A stretch of 64,000 bases of DNA. Source: FACHB-T130 sp042747725 (GTDB taxonomy: Bacteria; Cyanobacteriota; Cyanobacteriia; Cyanobacteriales; FACHB-T130). The DNA is taken from assembly GCF_042747725.1 (NCBI RefSeq), contig NZ_JBHZGO010000110.1:251994-315993 (forward strand), read 5' to 3'. Below, one piece after another: positions 51,224 to 61,336 of the stretch (within the stretch, counting starts at the first letter, position 1; each line of letters opens with the position of its first letter). Below the pieces are notes generated by a model. It was not told where the DNA came from. It made no database searches and saw only the letters and a program-made list of their open reading frames with translations. The translations under genes were made by a program, and so were the position numbers.

Positions 51224-52879
51224 TTAGCTGCCTGGTTGCGGGGTTAATGGAACTGATGGAGCTGACGGAGCTGAATGGGCTGTTTGCAAGGCTTTGATCA
51301 TTTGCGCCAGACCATATTCCAAGTGGGCACCTGGGTCCATTGCCATCCAGCCTTCTTGCGTTAGCTGGCGGATTTCAAAGTGAAGGTGGGGACCTGTGGA
51401 ATTGCCGGTACTACCAACGCGCCCAATCACGGTTCCTTGTTCGATTTGTTGACCGGGTTGAACCAAAATTTCCGACAGGTGAGCATAGAGAGTTTCTTGG
51501 GTTTCGTTGTGTTGGAGGACAATGGCTTGACCATAGCCGCCCATCCAGTCAGCGATCGCTACCTTACCCGCAAAAGCTGCCAGAACTGGCGTACCCAGAG
51601 GTGCCCCCAAGTCGGTACCCGCATGGAACCGGCGACTGCCAGAAATCGGATGCGTCCGCCAACCGAAAAGCGAGGTAATTGGTGCCGGAACCGCCAGTGG
51701 GAAAATTAAGCTGGTATTGCCGTTAGCCAAGCCCCGAAAAATGGTCGGAATCGGGGCTTTGTATTCGGGCACATTGAGCGGTATAGAGCTTTGGCTAGTT
51801 CCGACGTTATTAGAAGCGATCGCTGTCGATCGAGTAGCGGCAGAGGAACCCAAGGACCTGGAGCGACGGTTAATTGAGCGAATGCCTTTGGGGCGATCGC
51901 GCAGTGGGCCAATTGCAACAGGATTAGCAGAAGCAACCAATATTTGCTGACGGATCTCCCGTTCTGGCTGGTTTACTCCCAAACGGGCGCGGCTGACTCT
52001 ACGATTCGCGTACCCAGAAGTCCGTAATACTTCTGGTACGTCTGTGTCACTTGCGTACTCCCTACGGTTTCTGGTCGGGTAGGTTAATCTAGCAGTTTCC
52101 CTGAGGCTATTGGTGTTTCTGGAGGGTATCCGTGCCACACCACAGCTTCCGCCAGATAAACCCTGTCCGCTCTGCAAGACTCTTTGACATCCTGTTGACC
52201 GTTCCGACAGTACAACGGCAGGTGGTTCATCGTCAGCACGAATCGGCTCCTTGCCTCTACCCGTTGCACCAAGACTATAGTCAGTAGGATCGATATAGCT
52301 ATTGTTGTAGTCGCTGGATCTGATCCCACTCTTTTCAGCTTTGCTCGGTCTAAGCTTGGGAGGCTTCACATAAGAAATTGTGTTTGGCTCCAACAACCTG
52401 GGAGGCGAAAGTTGGGCTTTTTTTGGAACGGCGACCGAGGTCTCTGGTGCTGATACTGGAAGCGAACGGCGACGGACAACAGCAGGTTCTGGAGCTGAAC
52501 GGCGACGGTGGCGAACAGATGTTGTCTCTAACGCACGCTGACGAGCCAATCGGCGGCGACGGACACCCGATGAAGCTTTCTCTGCTGCTGGAGCCGAGCG
52601 ACGGCGTACAAAATTTGGCTCTGGTTCTGGTGCTGCTGAACGGCGACGAACAACAGTCGGCTCAGTTCGTCGCTGGGGGTTAGTCTCCATTTTTACAGTA
52701 GGCGGTGCCTCTTGAGTAGTAGGCGTGCCTATTGTGTCTATGCTTGGATCGCTTTGTGCCCAAACTAAGCCGCTGCTGAGGACACCGAGACCTCCAATCC
52801 AACTAAGTCCCTGCACCAGCAGGGGACGGCGGCAAAACAGACCAAACGGAGTACAACTAGGGTGGTTTCGCTGGCTCAT
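51224..52879 (-). CDS. M23-family (LytM-type) murein peptidase with Arg-rich linker
   Basis: From ATG 52879 the protein has 551 residues; this start has GAGGAG ten bases upstream, and earlier in-frame starts exist at 52897 and 52906. A signal peptide ends near SSGLVWA. Residues about 45-150 are Arg/Pro/Ser-rich with repeats of VVRRRSA type. The C-terminal LytM domain (about 395-530) has SLFGWRTHPISGSRRFHAGTDLG, with the HxxxD zinc ligands, and GPHLHFEIR. Both motifs are complete, so the domain should be active as a glycyl or D-Ala-DAP endopeptidase, or as an activator of amidases. The basic linker may contact anionic wall polymers. Confidence 0.88.
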   Translation of the reverse strand: MSQRNHPSCTPFGLFCRRPLLVQGLSWIGGLGVLSSGLVWAQSDPSIDTIGTPTTQEAPPTVKMETNPQRRTEPTVVRRRSAAPEPEPNFVRRRSAPAAEKASSGVRRRRLARQRALETTSVRHRRRSAPEPAVVRRRSLPVSAPETSVAVPKKAQLSPPRLLEPNTISYVKPPKLRPSKAEKSGIRSSDYNNSYIDPTDYSLGATGRGKEPIRADDEPPAVVLSERSTGCQRVLQSGQGLSGGSCGVARIPSRNTNSLRETARLTYPTRNRREYASDTDVPEVLRTSGYANRRVSRARLGVNQPEREIRQQILVASANPVAIGPLRDRPKGIRSINRRSRSLGSSAATRSTAIASNNVGTSQSSIPLNVPEYKAPIPTIFRGLANGNTSLIFPLAVPAPITSLFGWRTHPISGSRRFHAGTDLGAPLGTPVLAAFAGKVAIADWMGGYGQAIVLQHNETQETLYAHLSEILVQPGQQIEQGTVIGRVGSTGNSTGPHLHFEIRQLTQEGWMAMDPGAHLEYGLAQMIKALQTAHSAPSAPSVPLTPQPGS

Positions 52880-52997
52880 TTCCGAATCACTCCTCATCTC
52901 ACTCACTCTATAAGGCCATACTGGTTAGTGTTTTTGGTATAAAGACATGGCTATTGTCTCTACCCCATCCGTTTTCACTCCCAGAGCTTGTGGAAAA

Positions 52998-53825
52998 TTA
53001 CCCACCATAGCCAAGACTGATTGTACCGGGCTTGAGGCAGATTTCCTCGGCAGCTGCTAAAGAGTTCAAGCGGACTTGAAGTTCGCCGGTGGATGCGACA
53101 CCCACAATGACTCCAGAGCGTCCGTCTACGATGACAGAACGCCCTCTGCAACTGAGAAGCTCTACGTAAGCCGGAAGTAGGGCGTCTATTCCTTCTGGGG
53201 AAACGTGTTGATATCCGGATAAAATTCCCTGCAAAGTAATTGCCGCTAATCTTTCTAAAGAGGCGTTAGCGAACTGTGCGCGTAGGGCATTGGCTTCGAT
53301 TGGCTGCTCCAAAAACGATTCCAGATTGATGCCAGTTTCGGGGACTGGATTCGCCCAGTTGATCCCCACACCCACGACGGCTTTGGTAATCCGTCCTTGT
53401 TGGACTCTAGTTTCGGTGAGAATGCCCCCTAATTTGCGTTTGCACAAGATCAGGTCATTCGGCCATTTAATCAACACTGGGATGCCGTAACTTCGCAATG
53501 CGGTAGCAATTCCCCAAGCGCTGCATAGGGTCAAATGGGCGCTATTGGTTGCTACTAAATCGGGAGCTAGAGCTACAGAGAGATAAAGTCCACCTGTACT
53601 GGATTGCCACTGGCGTCCCCACTGACCCCGCCCAGCGGTTTGCTGAAGGGCAATCACAACGGTTCCTGGTGTTGCTCCTTGGTCGAGCAATTCCCAAAGA
53701 GTCTGGTTTGTGGAAGGTAAAGTTTCAAAGATATGGAAAGAAAGCGGTAGAGGGACATCCCCTAAGAAAGTTTCCAGACAATGCTTATCAAATGCCACTG
53801 CTGCCAACTCATGAATTCGTAGCAT
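52998..53825 (-). CDS. birA: Biotin--[acetyl-CoA-carboxylase] ligase
   Basis: The 275-residue protein is a class-I (no DNA-binding domain) biotin ligase. Landmarks are STNQTLWELL, the biotinyl-AMP loop AGRGQWGRQWQS near residues 63-75, LYLSVAL, and IKWPNDLILCKRKLGGILTET near residues 118-140. A C-terminal SH3-like domain follows (about 225-275). It biotinylates the AccB subunit of acetyl-CoA carboxylase and so feeds malonyl-CoA to fatty-acid and lipid synthesis. It is divergent from the PgeF gene, with 38 bp between the likely starts, so promoters overlap. Confidence 0.92.
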   Translation of the reverse strand: MLRIHELAAVAFDKHCLETFLGDVPLPLSFHIFETLPSTNQTLWELLDQGATPGTVVIALQQTAGRGQWGRQWQSSTGGLYLSVALAPDLVATNSAHLTLCSAWGIATALRSYGIPVLIKWPNDLILCKRKLGGILTETRVQQGRITKAVVGVGINWANPVPETGINLESFLEQPIEANALRAQFANASLERLAAITLQGILSGYQHVSPEGIDALLPAYVELLSCRGRSVIVDGRSGVIVGVASTGELQVRLNSLAAAEEICLKPGTISLGYGG

Positions 53826-53863
53826 AAGTTAGCATAATGTCACTGACATTTCAGGAGTTCCAA

Positions 53864-54712
53864 ATGGCGATGCTTTCCCGCACCAATTTGAACCTGGGCG
53901 CAGGAGAATCACAGACTTTTATGAGTACCTGGCACTGGCGTACTTGGGAAGGATTGCCCTATCTAACTTGTAGCTTGCTTGAACGCTGGTCTCACGGATT
54001 TTTTACTCAACAATTTTCGCCCCGGTCTCCGGCAGAATTAGTGGATGTTTTACAGCCTGATGCTAAGGTTTATCGTGTGAAACAGGTGCATGGCAATACC
54101 GTGATGACGCCCTCAGAAATAGAAGCGGCAACCAGTGAGGTGCAAGCGGGGGATTCACTACCTCCTGCTGATGGGATTGTGAGCGAGCAGGTTCAGCAGG
54201 CAGTCTGGGTGTGCAGTGCGGATTGCACTCCGGTTTTAATTGCCGACCACCAGACGGGACAGGTGGCAGCGATTCATGCGGGTTGGCGCGGTACTGCTAC
54301 CCGGATTGTTCCCCAAGCGATCGCTCGCTTCCTAGCTTCCGGCAGTCAACTCCAAAATCTGCTGATTGCGATGGGTCCGGCGATCGCTGGTAATGTTTAT
54401 CAGGTGTCTGTGAATGTGGCATCTGAAGTAGGAGCCAGCGTTATACCAGATAAAGATCCGCAGAAAGATACAGAATCCATTCTTGATGCCTTGCAGCAGT
54501 TGCCACATTCACCGTTATTAGAAGATTCGCAACCAGGACGGGTACGACTGGATGTGCGGCGAGTCAATCAGCTGCAACTGGAACAACTGGGAATTTCTAG
54601 CGAACAGATAGCGATCGCGCCTCACTGCACCTACCAAGAACCAGACCGTTTCTTCTCTTACCGGCGGGACAAGCTGAAAAAAGTCCAGTGGTCGGGGATT
54701 GTGAGTATATAA
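53864..54712 (+). CDS. pgeF: PgeF/YfiH-family laccase-domain protein
   Basis: The protein has 282 residues from ATG 53864, chosen because CAGGAG lies six bases before it; ATG 53837 would add nine residues. Conserved family residues are visible: QVHGNTV, WVCSADCTPVLIAD, VAAIHAGWRGT and IAPHCTYQEPDRFFSYRRD. They form the Cys-His metal-like centre of the fold. Members have been called polyphenol oxidases but act in peptidoglycan editing and on purine nucleosides. Full length and motif complete. A strong terminator follows at 54733. Confidence 0.9.
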   Translation: MAMLSRTNLNLGAGESQTFMSTWHWRTWEGLPYLTCSLLERWSHGFFTQQFSPRSPAELVDVLQPDAKVYRVKQVHGNTVMTPSEIEAATSEVQAGDSLPPADGIVSEQVQQAVWVCSADCTPVLIADHQTGQVAAIHAGWRGTATRIVPQAIARFLASGSQLQNLLIAMGPAIAGNVYQVSVNVASEVGASVIPDKDPQKDTESILDALQQLPHSPLLEDSQPGRVRLDVRRVNQLQLEQLGISSEQIAIAPHCTYQEPDRFFSYRRDKLKKVQWSGIVSI

Positions 54713-54732
54713 ACTGTTTTATAGCTTAGGGA

Positions 54733-54757
54733 GGGGCGCACTTTCAACGTGCGCCCC
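54733..54757 (+). terminator. Terminator of pgeF
   Basis: GGGGCGCAC (54733-54741) pairs perfectly with GTGCGCCCC (54749-54757) over a 7-base loop and is followed by TTCATTGTTT. It lies 21 bases after the stop codon. Confidence 0.75.
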
Positions 54758-54786
54758 TTCATTGTTTGTGGACATCTACAAAAAAA

Positions 54787-54816
54787 ATCGCCTCCAGTAC
54801 ATGACTTGGAGGCGAT
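54787..54816 (-). terminator. Terminator of the secreted low-complexity protein gene
   Basis: ATCGCCTCCA (54787-54796) pairs with TGGAGGCGAT (54807-54816). On the minus strand the stem is followed by a run of T (complement of 54779-54787). It lies about 125 bases downstream of the gene's stop. Confidence 0.75.
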
Positions 54817-54941
54817 CGCCATATCATTGGTCTAACTCAAACTTAGAACACCTTGCTGTTGGTCTATTTTCCTGTCTTCAGGAGTATGAGCTAAACATTT
54901 GTCTTCAATCAGATAGCGATCGCTATCTGATTGAGTTGTAA

Positions 54942-57341
54942 CTATGGTTGAGTAGTAGGCGTTGTTGTATCGCCGCTGGATGGAGCAGCATTTAAGCCTT
55001 CTGTACCACCTGTGCTAGGTGCAGGCTGCTGGGTGTTGCTATCATCATCCTCTGTGCTAGGTGCAGACTGCTGGGTGTTGCTGTCATCCTCTGTGCTGCT
55101 AGATGCAGGCTGCTGGGTGTTGCTGTCATCTGTATTTGACTCGCTCCCCTCAGTGGAGTTTGTACCAGGATTTGGCTCACCCGGTGCAACTGTTGCGGGA
55201 GTAGACGGATTGGTGGTTGGAGTCGTGGTTTGATTTTCTGTGGTGGAAGTTTCTTCAGCGCCAGCCTCACCTTCCACATTAGAAACCTGCTCGGTCGAAA
55301 CCTGACGGAGACCCACCATACCACTAATCAAACGGCTTTCTGGTCCTACTTGCTGATAGGCGGCTATTGCCCGACCTTTCTTTAGCTTGTAAGTACCGAG
55401 AGCCAGACCCTGGCTATTTTGGCGCACAACCAGCAATTTTTGCTTGCCACGACCGCGCTCCACAAAGACGCCAACATTGCCACTGGACGTGGAAGCAACG
55501 TTGTAGACCTTCTGAGAACTCTGGACGAAGGAATTAGACAGAGAAATCAGGTCGAAGGATGCGTTGTTGTAAATGGTGACAATCGTTAGACCGCCGCTTC
55601 CCGTCGCGCTGGTGCTGGTGCCGCTGCCACCGCTGCTGCCACCTGTGCCACCTGTGCTGCCAGTGCTGGTGCCGCCACCTGTGCTGCCACCTGTGTTGCC
55701 ACCTGTGCTACCGCCGAAACTACCACCGCCGCTGGTGCCGCCGAAGCTGCCGCCGCTGCCACCGCCGAAGCTGCCGCTAGAGTTGTTGATGACGGTGTTA
55801 AAGTTACCGCCATTTTGGAAGGTGACGTTGTAGCTCAAGCTTGAGTTAGAACCAAAGCCTGTGTTTTGGCTAGTATTTGCGCCTGCACCACTTGAGTAGT
55901 TGCTGGTGCCGCTCTGGTAAGATGTATTGTTCGTAGAAACATCGTATCCAGTCGTTCCACCAAACTTGCTGGCAACTGCACCAACAGTGAATTGGGTACG
56001 ACCTTGACTTTCACCTTTGAGTTTGAAGGCAGTCGTTCCTTCTTGCCCAAATTCAAACTGTGTTTTGCTGTTATCGCTTAAATAGCCAACCGTGCTGTTG
56101 CCATTTATCGTGGTGATGCCATTCCCTTCGCCTTTAACTTTGAACTTGATTGCAGAATTACTAAAAGCGCTGGGATTTGTCAGCTCAAGCTTAGTGGTGC
56201 CACCGAGTTTAATATCTGTGCCAACTCCGGTGCCCTCAATCTTGAATTTTTGACCGCCTTGGCTGCTATCGCCTTCAATTTTGAATTTGGTTTGAGCATT
56301 ATTGCTGCTGAAGGCTACCTTGTTAGTGCTGCTAAAGGTTTGAGCGTCGCTGGTGCCGCCAGCAGTTGTGATTTGACTACTCGTTTGTGAGTCGTCGCTA
56401 TCGCTTGCGGTTGTGGTGTCAGTAGCGCAGCCGCAGGGAGTTTGAGTACCAGATTGCGTGCCGCTGCCGGTAGTGGTTGTAGTTCCGCTGGTTGTGCCGG
56501 TGCCACTGCCGGTTGTGGAGCTTTGAGTTGTATTGGCTTGATCGGAAAAAGTGCTACTTAAGGTGCCGAATCCTTGCCCTTCCAGCTCAAATTTTGTCTT
56601 TTGCCCCAAGCTAGAAGATGGAGGAAGAGGAACAGCGCCGCCTCCATTGAACTTCAGGGATGTCGGCAAACCAATATTGCCTCCAGTGAGTTTGCCCTCA
56701 AAGTTACCTACTTCTAAAACCCCAGATTTGGCAGTGTAGTTAGCCTGAGACTGAGTAGATAGTTGGACGGCTGTAACGGGCAGGAAAACCAGCGGAGCCG
56801 AACCCGTCTGCTTAGGGGCAATCAGCGAACCGCCCAAAAAGGCGCTGCTTGCAAAGGAATTCAGAGTAAAGTCTAGTTTCGTGGGGATGTTTGAGAAGGG
56901 AACAGCCGCGCCTTGAGAAGTGAAGGCTAGACCTGATAGGGTACCGATCAAGCTACCTTTGTCATCTTTTCCAGGACGACCAACATTGCCAGAACCGACA
57001 TCTTTGAAGTCGGCTGCCTGCGGTACGAAGCGAGCAGCGCTGGTGTTTCCGGAAGTCGTTTGCAGTTGCAGCGTGGTGATGGCAGCGTCAAACAAAACCG
57101 GACTATTAGTACCAGCAGTAGTACCAGAAGTATTCTGTGTCTGTAAAGGTGAGAAGAAGGCTGCTTGCCCTCCTAACAGACCGCCTGTGATCGAGATCGA
57201 CGACTGGGATTGAGTGGTTGTAGTGGGAGTAGAAGTCGTAGTAGGAGCAGTCGTCTGGGCGTGAGTCGTGGGAGCCAGAGCGATCGCCAAGCCTCCAGCG
57301 ATACCTACACAAACAGCATACTTGGTTGATTTCGCAATCAT
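54942..57341 (-). CDS. Secreted Ser/Thr/Gly-rich low-complexity protein
   Basis: The 799-residue protein has a signal peptide (about 1-28, cleavage after THA). Residues about 30-270 form a more ordered beta-rich part. A Thr/Ser/Gly linker follows, then a region of recurring KFKIEGxGxGT and KFKVKGEGNG segments (about 330-440), a Gly/Ser/Thr tract (about 505-590), a predicted ordered block VFVERGRGKQKLLVVRQNSQG (about 615-680), and a C-terminal tail with three DDSNTQQ-PAPST units. No known domain was recognised. Such composition suits a surface or sheath component. The repeats are probably unstable in length. A clear terminator lies downstream on its strand. Confidence 0.75.
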   Translation of the reverse strand: MIAKSTKYAVCVGIAGGLAIALAPTTHAQTTAPTTTSTPTTTTQSQSSISITGGLLGGQAAFFSPLQTQNTSGTTAGTNSPVLFDAAITTLQLQTTSGNTSAARFVPQAADFKDVGSGNVGRPGKDDKGSLIGTLSGLAFTSQGAAVPFSNIPTKLDFTLNSFASSAFLGGSLIAPKQTGSAPLVFLPVTAVQLSTQSQANYTAKSGVLEVGNFEGKLTGGNIGLPTSLKFNGGGAVPLPPSSSLGQKTKFELEGQGFGTLSSTFSDQANTTQSSTTGSGTGTTSGTTTTTGSGTQSGTQTPCGCATDTTTASDSDDSQTSSQITTAGGTSDAQTFSSTNKVAFSSNNAQTKFKIEGDSSQGGQKFKIEGTGVGTDIKLGGTTKLELTNPSAFSNSAIKFKVKGEGNGITTINGNSTVGYLSDNSKTQFEFGQEGTTAFKLKGESQGRTQFTVGAVASKFGGTTGYDVSTNNTSYQSGTSNYSSGAGANTSQNTGFGSNSSLSYNVTFQNGGNFNTVINNSSGSFGGGSGGSFGGTSGGGSFGGSTGGNTGGSTGGGTSTGSTGGTGGSSGGSGTSTSATGSGGLTIVTIYNNASFDLISLSNSFVQSSQKVYNVASTSSGNVGVFVERGRGKQKLLVVRQNSQGLALGTYKLKKGRAIAAYQQVGPESRLISGMVGLRQVSTEQVSNVEGEAGAEETSTTENQTTTPTTNPSTPATVAPGEPNPGTNSTEGSESNTDDSNTQQPASSSTEDDSNTQQSAPSTEDDDSNTQQPAPSTGGTEGLNAAPSSGDTTTPTTQP

Positions 57342-57795
57342 GTTAGGACTCCATCAGTGAGTAAAGGACAGGATAACTAGCAGAATCTAGCTCAATTCGA
57401 TAGTCAACAGGGGATCATAAGTTTCTTCAGCATTCATCCTGAGCAAGCTCAGAACTAGAAGTATTAGAAGAGAGTAATAACAGCATCCTGAGTAAATAGC
57501 ATTTGGAGTAAGTGTGACCAGCATTAAGTAGAACTGGGTCATACTTGCTTGGCTTTGCTATGCCCTTGTTTGTCTAAAGGACAGTCTTGTTTCCCAGCAA
57601 GTTCCCAGATTTTTGCAAAGTTTTTGTAAACTTATTTACCAGTTCTTCTATACGTAAATATACGTAAAAAAGCGTTCCAGCCTGGGCTGCTGCGAGGTTT
57701 GCGTTGAAAATACTTACGAAGCGATTTGTAATGTTTTTATGAAGTTGTTAAGGAGATCCCTGAATGAATCTCCTTGACAAAGCGATCGCACGCTT
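57342..57795. other. Intergenic region
   Basis: 454 bases between two minus-strand genes. It should contain the promoter of the secreted protein gene. No gene, RNA or strong repeat was seen apart from a short TACGTAAATA direct repeat near 57650-57665. Confidence 0.4.
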
Positions 57796-59952
57796 TTAAA
57801 AAGTAAAGGTGGTTCGGATGGCACCAATGGTGATCGTGTCGTTATCCTGGTTGTGAAGCGGATTAAACAGTACGATCACCCCTGGCGTGACCGTGATATT
57901 GTCGGAGACTCGGAAGCGGTAGAAAGCTTCTACGTGAGTTGTACTTCCTGGCTGACCGCCTTCATCTCCAAAACCACCCTCACTAATAAAGTCAGGGTAG
58001 TTTCTTCCAATTGGCAGGTCACTACTGGTAATTTTGGGCGGCTGACCGACATAGATACCGCCGAGGTTGCCTTCACCAAGCAGATCGGGGAAATTGAGGT
58101 AAGCCATCCAGTTGAATGTCTCTACATTTCCCGATACTCCTTGCGGGTCGGAAGTAGTGTAGCCTCCCCAACCGCCAACTGTGATGTTGGGTGTAGCTCG
58201 GAATTCTAAACTGGCACCAAAGGCATTAGTATTAATCGGCCCTCTGCCTGCCGGAGTCGGGAGGAGAACCAAATCGTCGCCAACGCCAGTCCCCAATCTT
58301 CCAAACGGAGAGTAGGAGTTGATGTATTGCAGGGCGATATCAAGCGTATTAAGCGGCGATACGACCAACTGCAAGCCAGCTGCCGTCTCTCCATCTTCTC
58401 CGCCGCCGATACCTCCGCGAAGAGCATCTGCGGGTCTGCTGGCAGAGTAGACGCCTTGTAAGCTAATGCGTGGACTGACTTGCCAGTCAAAGCCTAAGCC
58501 TCCGCGCCCCCCAGTGTTAATAATCGGGTTGCGTTGAGCAAAGCGGGAAAGCGGCCCTTGACCAGCACTTTCTACGCGATTTGCTCCCCGGAAAACGTTA
58601 ACTGGGTTGACCCCCTCCGGCCCGATGATGAAGGCAAAGTTATTACCGATTAACTGACGATAAGTTAGGTCGCTCAGTACAATGTCGTTCCCAGTGTCTC
58701 CTTCATATCCCAAGAAGACCATGTCGTTGTTGAGCAAACGAGGTCCCGAATTTCCAGAACCCGCTTGCAATCCAGTCAGCAGTAGGCTGCGAGGACTAAA
58801 CTGGGTAAACAAACTCAACTGGACGTTGGTAATGACGTTGGCATTTGTATTCCGGTCTTCCAATCGGTTCCCAGTTGATTTGCGGTTCAGGAACAACTCA
58901 AATTCATTCTCACTGCGTCCCTGAACGCCGACGACAGCCTGCCCAAATAGCTTCGTCGTGGTGGAGAACTGATGGCTTTCCAAGAAGGCGGTACGACCTT
59001 CCAGGTTGTCTACCCGCGTCCGCAGGGTCGCCAGTTCCGGCCCAAACTCATCAATGAGTCGTCGCAGTGTTTCTAAATCCGCTTCGGTAGCTGCATTAGG
59101 CGCACTAGCGGCAATCAATTTCTCAATTTGCTGGAGACAGGCATTCACCCCGGCGGCAAATTCATAGCGGCTGAGTGCCCGGTTGCCGCGAAAAGTGCCA
59201 TCGGGATACCCTGCTATACAGCCGTAACGCTCTACAAGACTTCGCAACGCTTCGTAAGCCCAGTCGCTCGGTTCCACATCGCTGAGCTGGGAAACATTGG
59301 TGACTTGACTCAATGGGTCGGCTTCCATGTCCTCTGGGTTTTCCATTTCCAAAGGATCGACTGCTGGTAGCACTTGTTCGCTAGCATCTTCAGAGGGCAG
59401 CGCTTGAGCTTGCAGGTTATTGGAATTGCTGACACTTGCTGCGTCTACAAGAGTGCGAACCTCTGTTTCCGTGTTCTCAGATGCAGCGGATTTAGCATCC
59501 AAGCTCCGACTGCTGGCAGACAAAATGGGAGACTTTGCGGATGTCGAGAATTTTGGTAAGCTAGCTGCCGGTTGCAACTGGCTTTTTTCGGTTAGGGGCG
59601 TTAAGTTTGCCGCAATGGCAGATTCTTTAGTTGCCGCTACAGTTAGCGTGGCTGCTTTTAGTTCCGGCAAGACATCCGCAGGTGCGAGTGTTAATTCAGA
59701 GGCGTCTACAGTGGGCGAATTTGCTGTCGGTTTTGCCTCTGCTGCATCCGTTCCCGTCGCTAAATCTGTAGATGCCGAGAATCCCTGGGTTGAAGACTGG
59801 ACTGCCTCAGCGGCTGTAGTTGGGTTGACATCTGTGGCTGCCATCGCCGGGGAGAGGCTAACTGCTAGCAAGCCAAAGGCTGTAAATACTAGCGCTGAGG
59901 ATGCTGTTTTCTCTATTCTCCACTGGGATTTCACGGGTCTAAAACTCCTCAA
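57796..59952 (-). CDS. SLH-OprB outer-membrane porin (iron-uptake porin type)
   Basis: The 718-residue protein has a signal peptide ending in SPAMA (about residue 38), then an Ala/Ser/Thr-rich region of about 170 residues, longer than is usual. An SLH domain (about 222-275) reads DVEPSDWAYEALRSLVERYGCIAGYPDGTFRGNRALSRYEFAAGVNACL; it holds the barrel to the peptidoglycan. A coiled coil follows (LETLRRLIDEFGPELATLRTRVDNLEGR), then the OprB-type beta barrel ending in TTFTF, the C-terminal Phe that guides outer-membrane insertion. Cyanobacterial members let inorganic ions, including iron, through the outer membrane. Confidence 0.9.
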   Translation of the reverse strand: MRSFRPVKSQWRIEKTASSALVFTAFGLLAVSLSPAMAATDVNPTTAAEAVQSSTQGFSASTDLATGTDAAEAKPTANSPTVDASELTLAPADVLPELKAATLTVAATKESAIAANLTPLTEKSQLQPAASLPKFSTSAKSPILSASSRSLDAKSAASENTETEVRTLVDAASVSNSNNLQAQALPSEDASEQVLPAVDPLEMENPEDMEADPLSQVTNVSQLSDVEPSDWAYEALRSLVERYGCIAGYPDGTFRGNRALSRYEFAAGVNACLQQIEKLIAASAPNAATEADLETLRRLIDEFGPELATLRTRVDNLEGRTAFLESHQFSTTTKLFGQAVVGVQGRSENEFELFLNRKSTGNRLEDRNTNANVITNVQLSLFTQFSPRSLLLTGLQAGSGNSGPRLLNNDMVFLGYEGDTGNDIVLSDLTYRQLIGNNFAFIIGPEGVNPVNVFRGANRVESAGQGPLSRFAQRNPIINTGGRGGLGFDWQVSPRISLQGVYSASRPADALRGGIGGGEDGETAAGLQLVVSPLNTLDIALQYINSYSPFGRLGTGVGDDLVLLPTPAGRGPINTNAFGASLEFRATPNITVGGWGGYTTSDPQGVSGNVETFNWMAYLNFPDLLGEGNLGGIYVGQPPKITSSDLPIGRNYPDFISEGGFGDEGGQPGSTTHVEAFYRFRVSDNITVTPGVIVLFNPLHNQDNDTITIGAIRTTFTF

Positions 59953-60379
59953 AACACACCATATTTGTTGAAATTTTACACCAATATTGTGTCAGCCGCT
60001 ACTAAGCTTTTTATTACTTTTCATCAGCTAGGGATTTAGGTTGGCAGGTGACGTTTACCCAAAAATAAAAGTTCCCGGCTGAGTTTATTTTTTTTCTAAT
60101 CACTGACCAATAAGAATCGCTCCCAGGTATTAACTGAGAAGCGATTCTTCTAAACAGAGGCTTGAGCCTTTGCGCCTTATTACTCAAGGTTATCTGAGAC
60201 AAGCGATCGCACGCTGATCTCAGAGCCGAAAAATGGGCGATCGCTTCTTCTCGGTTCAACTTAGTTTACAAATCCTAACAATTAGTAGCCGATCTATTTC
60301 CAACGCCATTTCTGTTTTGTTAGTGCAACAGAGATTGTGCAAATAATTCTCAACTTCCATCTACAATTGCCAAATTCAA
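59953..60379. other. Intergenic region
   Basis: 427 bases with the porin promoter at the left. A minus-strand frame at 60014-60259 has no ribosome site or family resemblance. An imperfect GAAGCGATTC/GAATCGCTTC-like inverted pair is seen near 60112-60150. Confidence 0.4.
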
Positions 60380-61072
60380 CTAACGTTGCCGCCGGTAGTG
60401 TAGAAAAACTTCTTGCTGAATCGACTCAACTGACAAGAGTTCCAGCCGAGGTGCAAAATCTGCCAAAAATCCAGAACCTTCTACTGGCGTCGGTGCTGTT
60501 GCTCCTCCTAAAATTAACGGACAAACCGTGAGCCAGAATTCATCGATCAAATCAGCCGCCACCAAAGCACCTACGAGTTCCCCTCCCCCCAAGACAGCCA
60601 GATGTTCCAAACCTAGATCGCAGAGGTGTTGAAAAGCAGCAATCCAGTTAATTCCATCTGTCGTCGCCTCCACTCCTAGAACCCGCTCAAATTCTGGACA
60701 TCCTTGCCAGCGTTTGGCACCCGCCTCTACTGTAAGTAACCACCGAGGTACGGGTTGACGAAAAAAGCGCCATTGCGGATCTAGATCGGCTGATTGAGAG
60801 CAAACAATTTGGATTGGTTGGAGCGATCGCCCCTCCTGTTGTCGCCAGCGTAGCAAATCGGGATTCGTGACGCTCAGTGTCGTACCGTAGGCGCGGAGAG
60901 TACCCGCACCAAATAAAACCCCATCCGCTTGGGCAATCTGTTTTTCCAGGTGCGCCAGATCCGCTGGAGAGGAGAATCGGGCGCTAGAGCGACGAATATC
61001 CGCAATCTTGCCATCGGCACTCATCGCCAAAACAACTGTCGTAGAAGGGCGTCTCCAGACAAATCCCGTCAT
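60380..61072 (-). CDS. RibD C-terminal-type reductase
   Basis: The 230-residue protein is a stand-alone RibD_C (dihydrofolate-reductase-like) domain. It opens RPSTTVVLAMSADGKIAD, continues with ADGVLFGAGTLRAYGTTLSV, and has HLAVLGGGELVGALVAADLIDEFWLTVCPLILGG near the end, which are the cofactor and substrate landmarks of the family. Fused RibD carries a deaminase ahead of this domain; here the deaminase is absent, as in archaeal RIBRED and several cyanobacterial paralogues. It probably reduces a ribosylamino-pyrimidine with NADPH, or a related compound. It is not linked to ribE. Confidence 0.85.
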   Translation of the reverse strand: MTGFVWRRPSTTVVLAMSADGKIADIRRSSARFSSPADLAHLEKQIAQADGVLFGAGTLRAYGTTLSVTNPDLLRWRQQEGRSLQPIQIVCSQSADLDPQWRFFRQPVPRWLLTVEAGAKRWQGCPEFERVLGVEATTDGINWIAAFQHLCDLGLEHLAVLGGGELVGALVAADLIDEFWLTVCPLILGGATAPTPVEGSGFLADFAPRLELLSVESIQQEVFLHYRRQR

Positions 61073-61336
61073 CGCTACCGATCGCTCAAATATTTAATTA
61101 GGGTTTAAGAATTGCTTATATTACAGGAATTAGTGTAGAGATTCCACAAAGTCAACCTTTCCAGAGTACACGAGGATCTGGAACCGTTCTAGGATGGAAT
61201 GGATCTGTCAAACAGTATCGCTCTACCAACACGATTAACCCAGAAAAAAGTAGGCTAATCAATACCCCCACCCTGATGGGGTGATTTATTGATAGTTCTT
61301 GCTATTGGGTTTTCCACCTCAAATTAGAAAAGTCCT

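Noticed and set aside
55573..55833. Plus-strand Pro/Leu-rich frame inside the secreted protein gene
   Set aside because: It is the antisense image of the Gly/Ser/Thr repeat tract.
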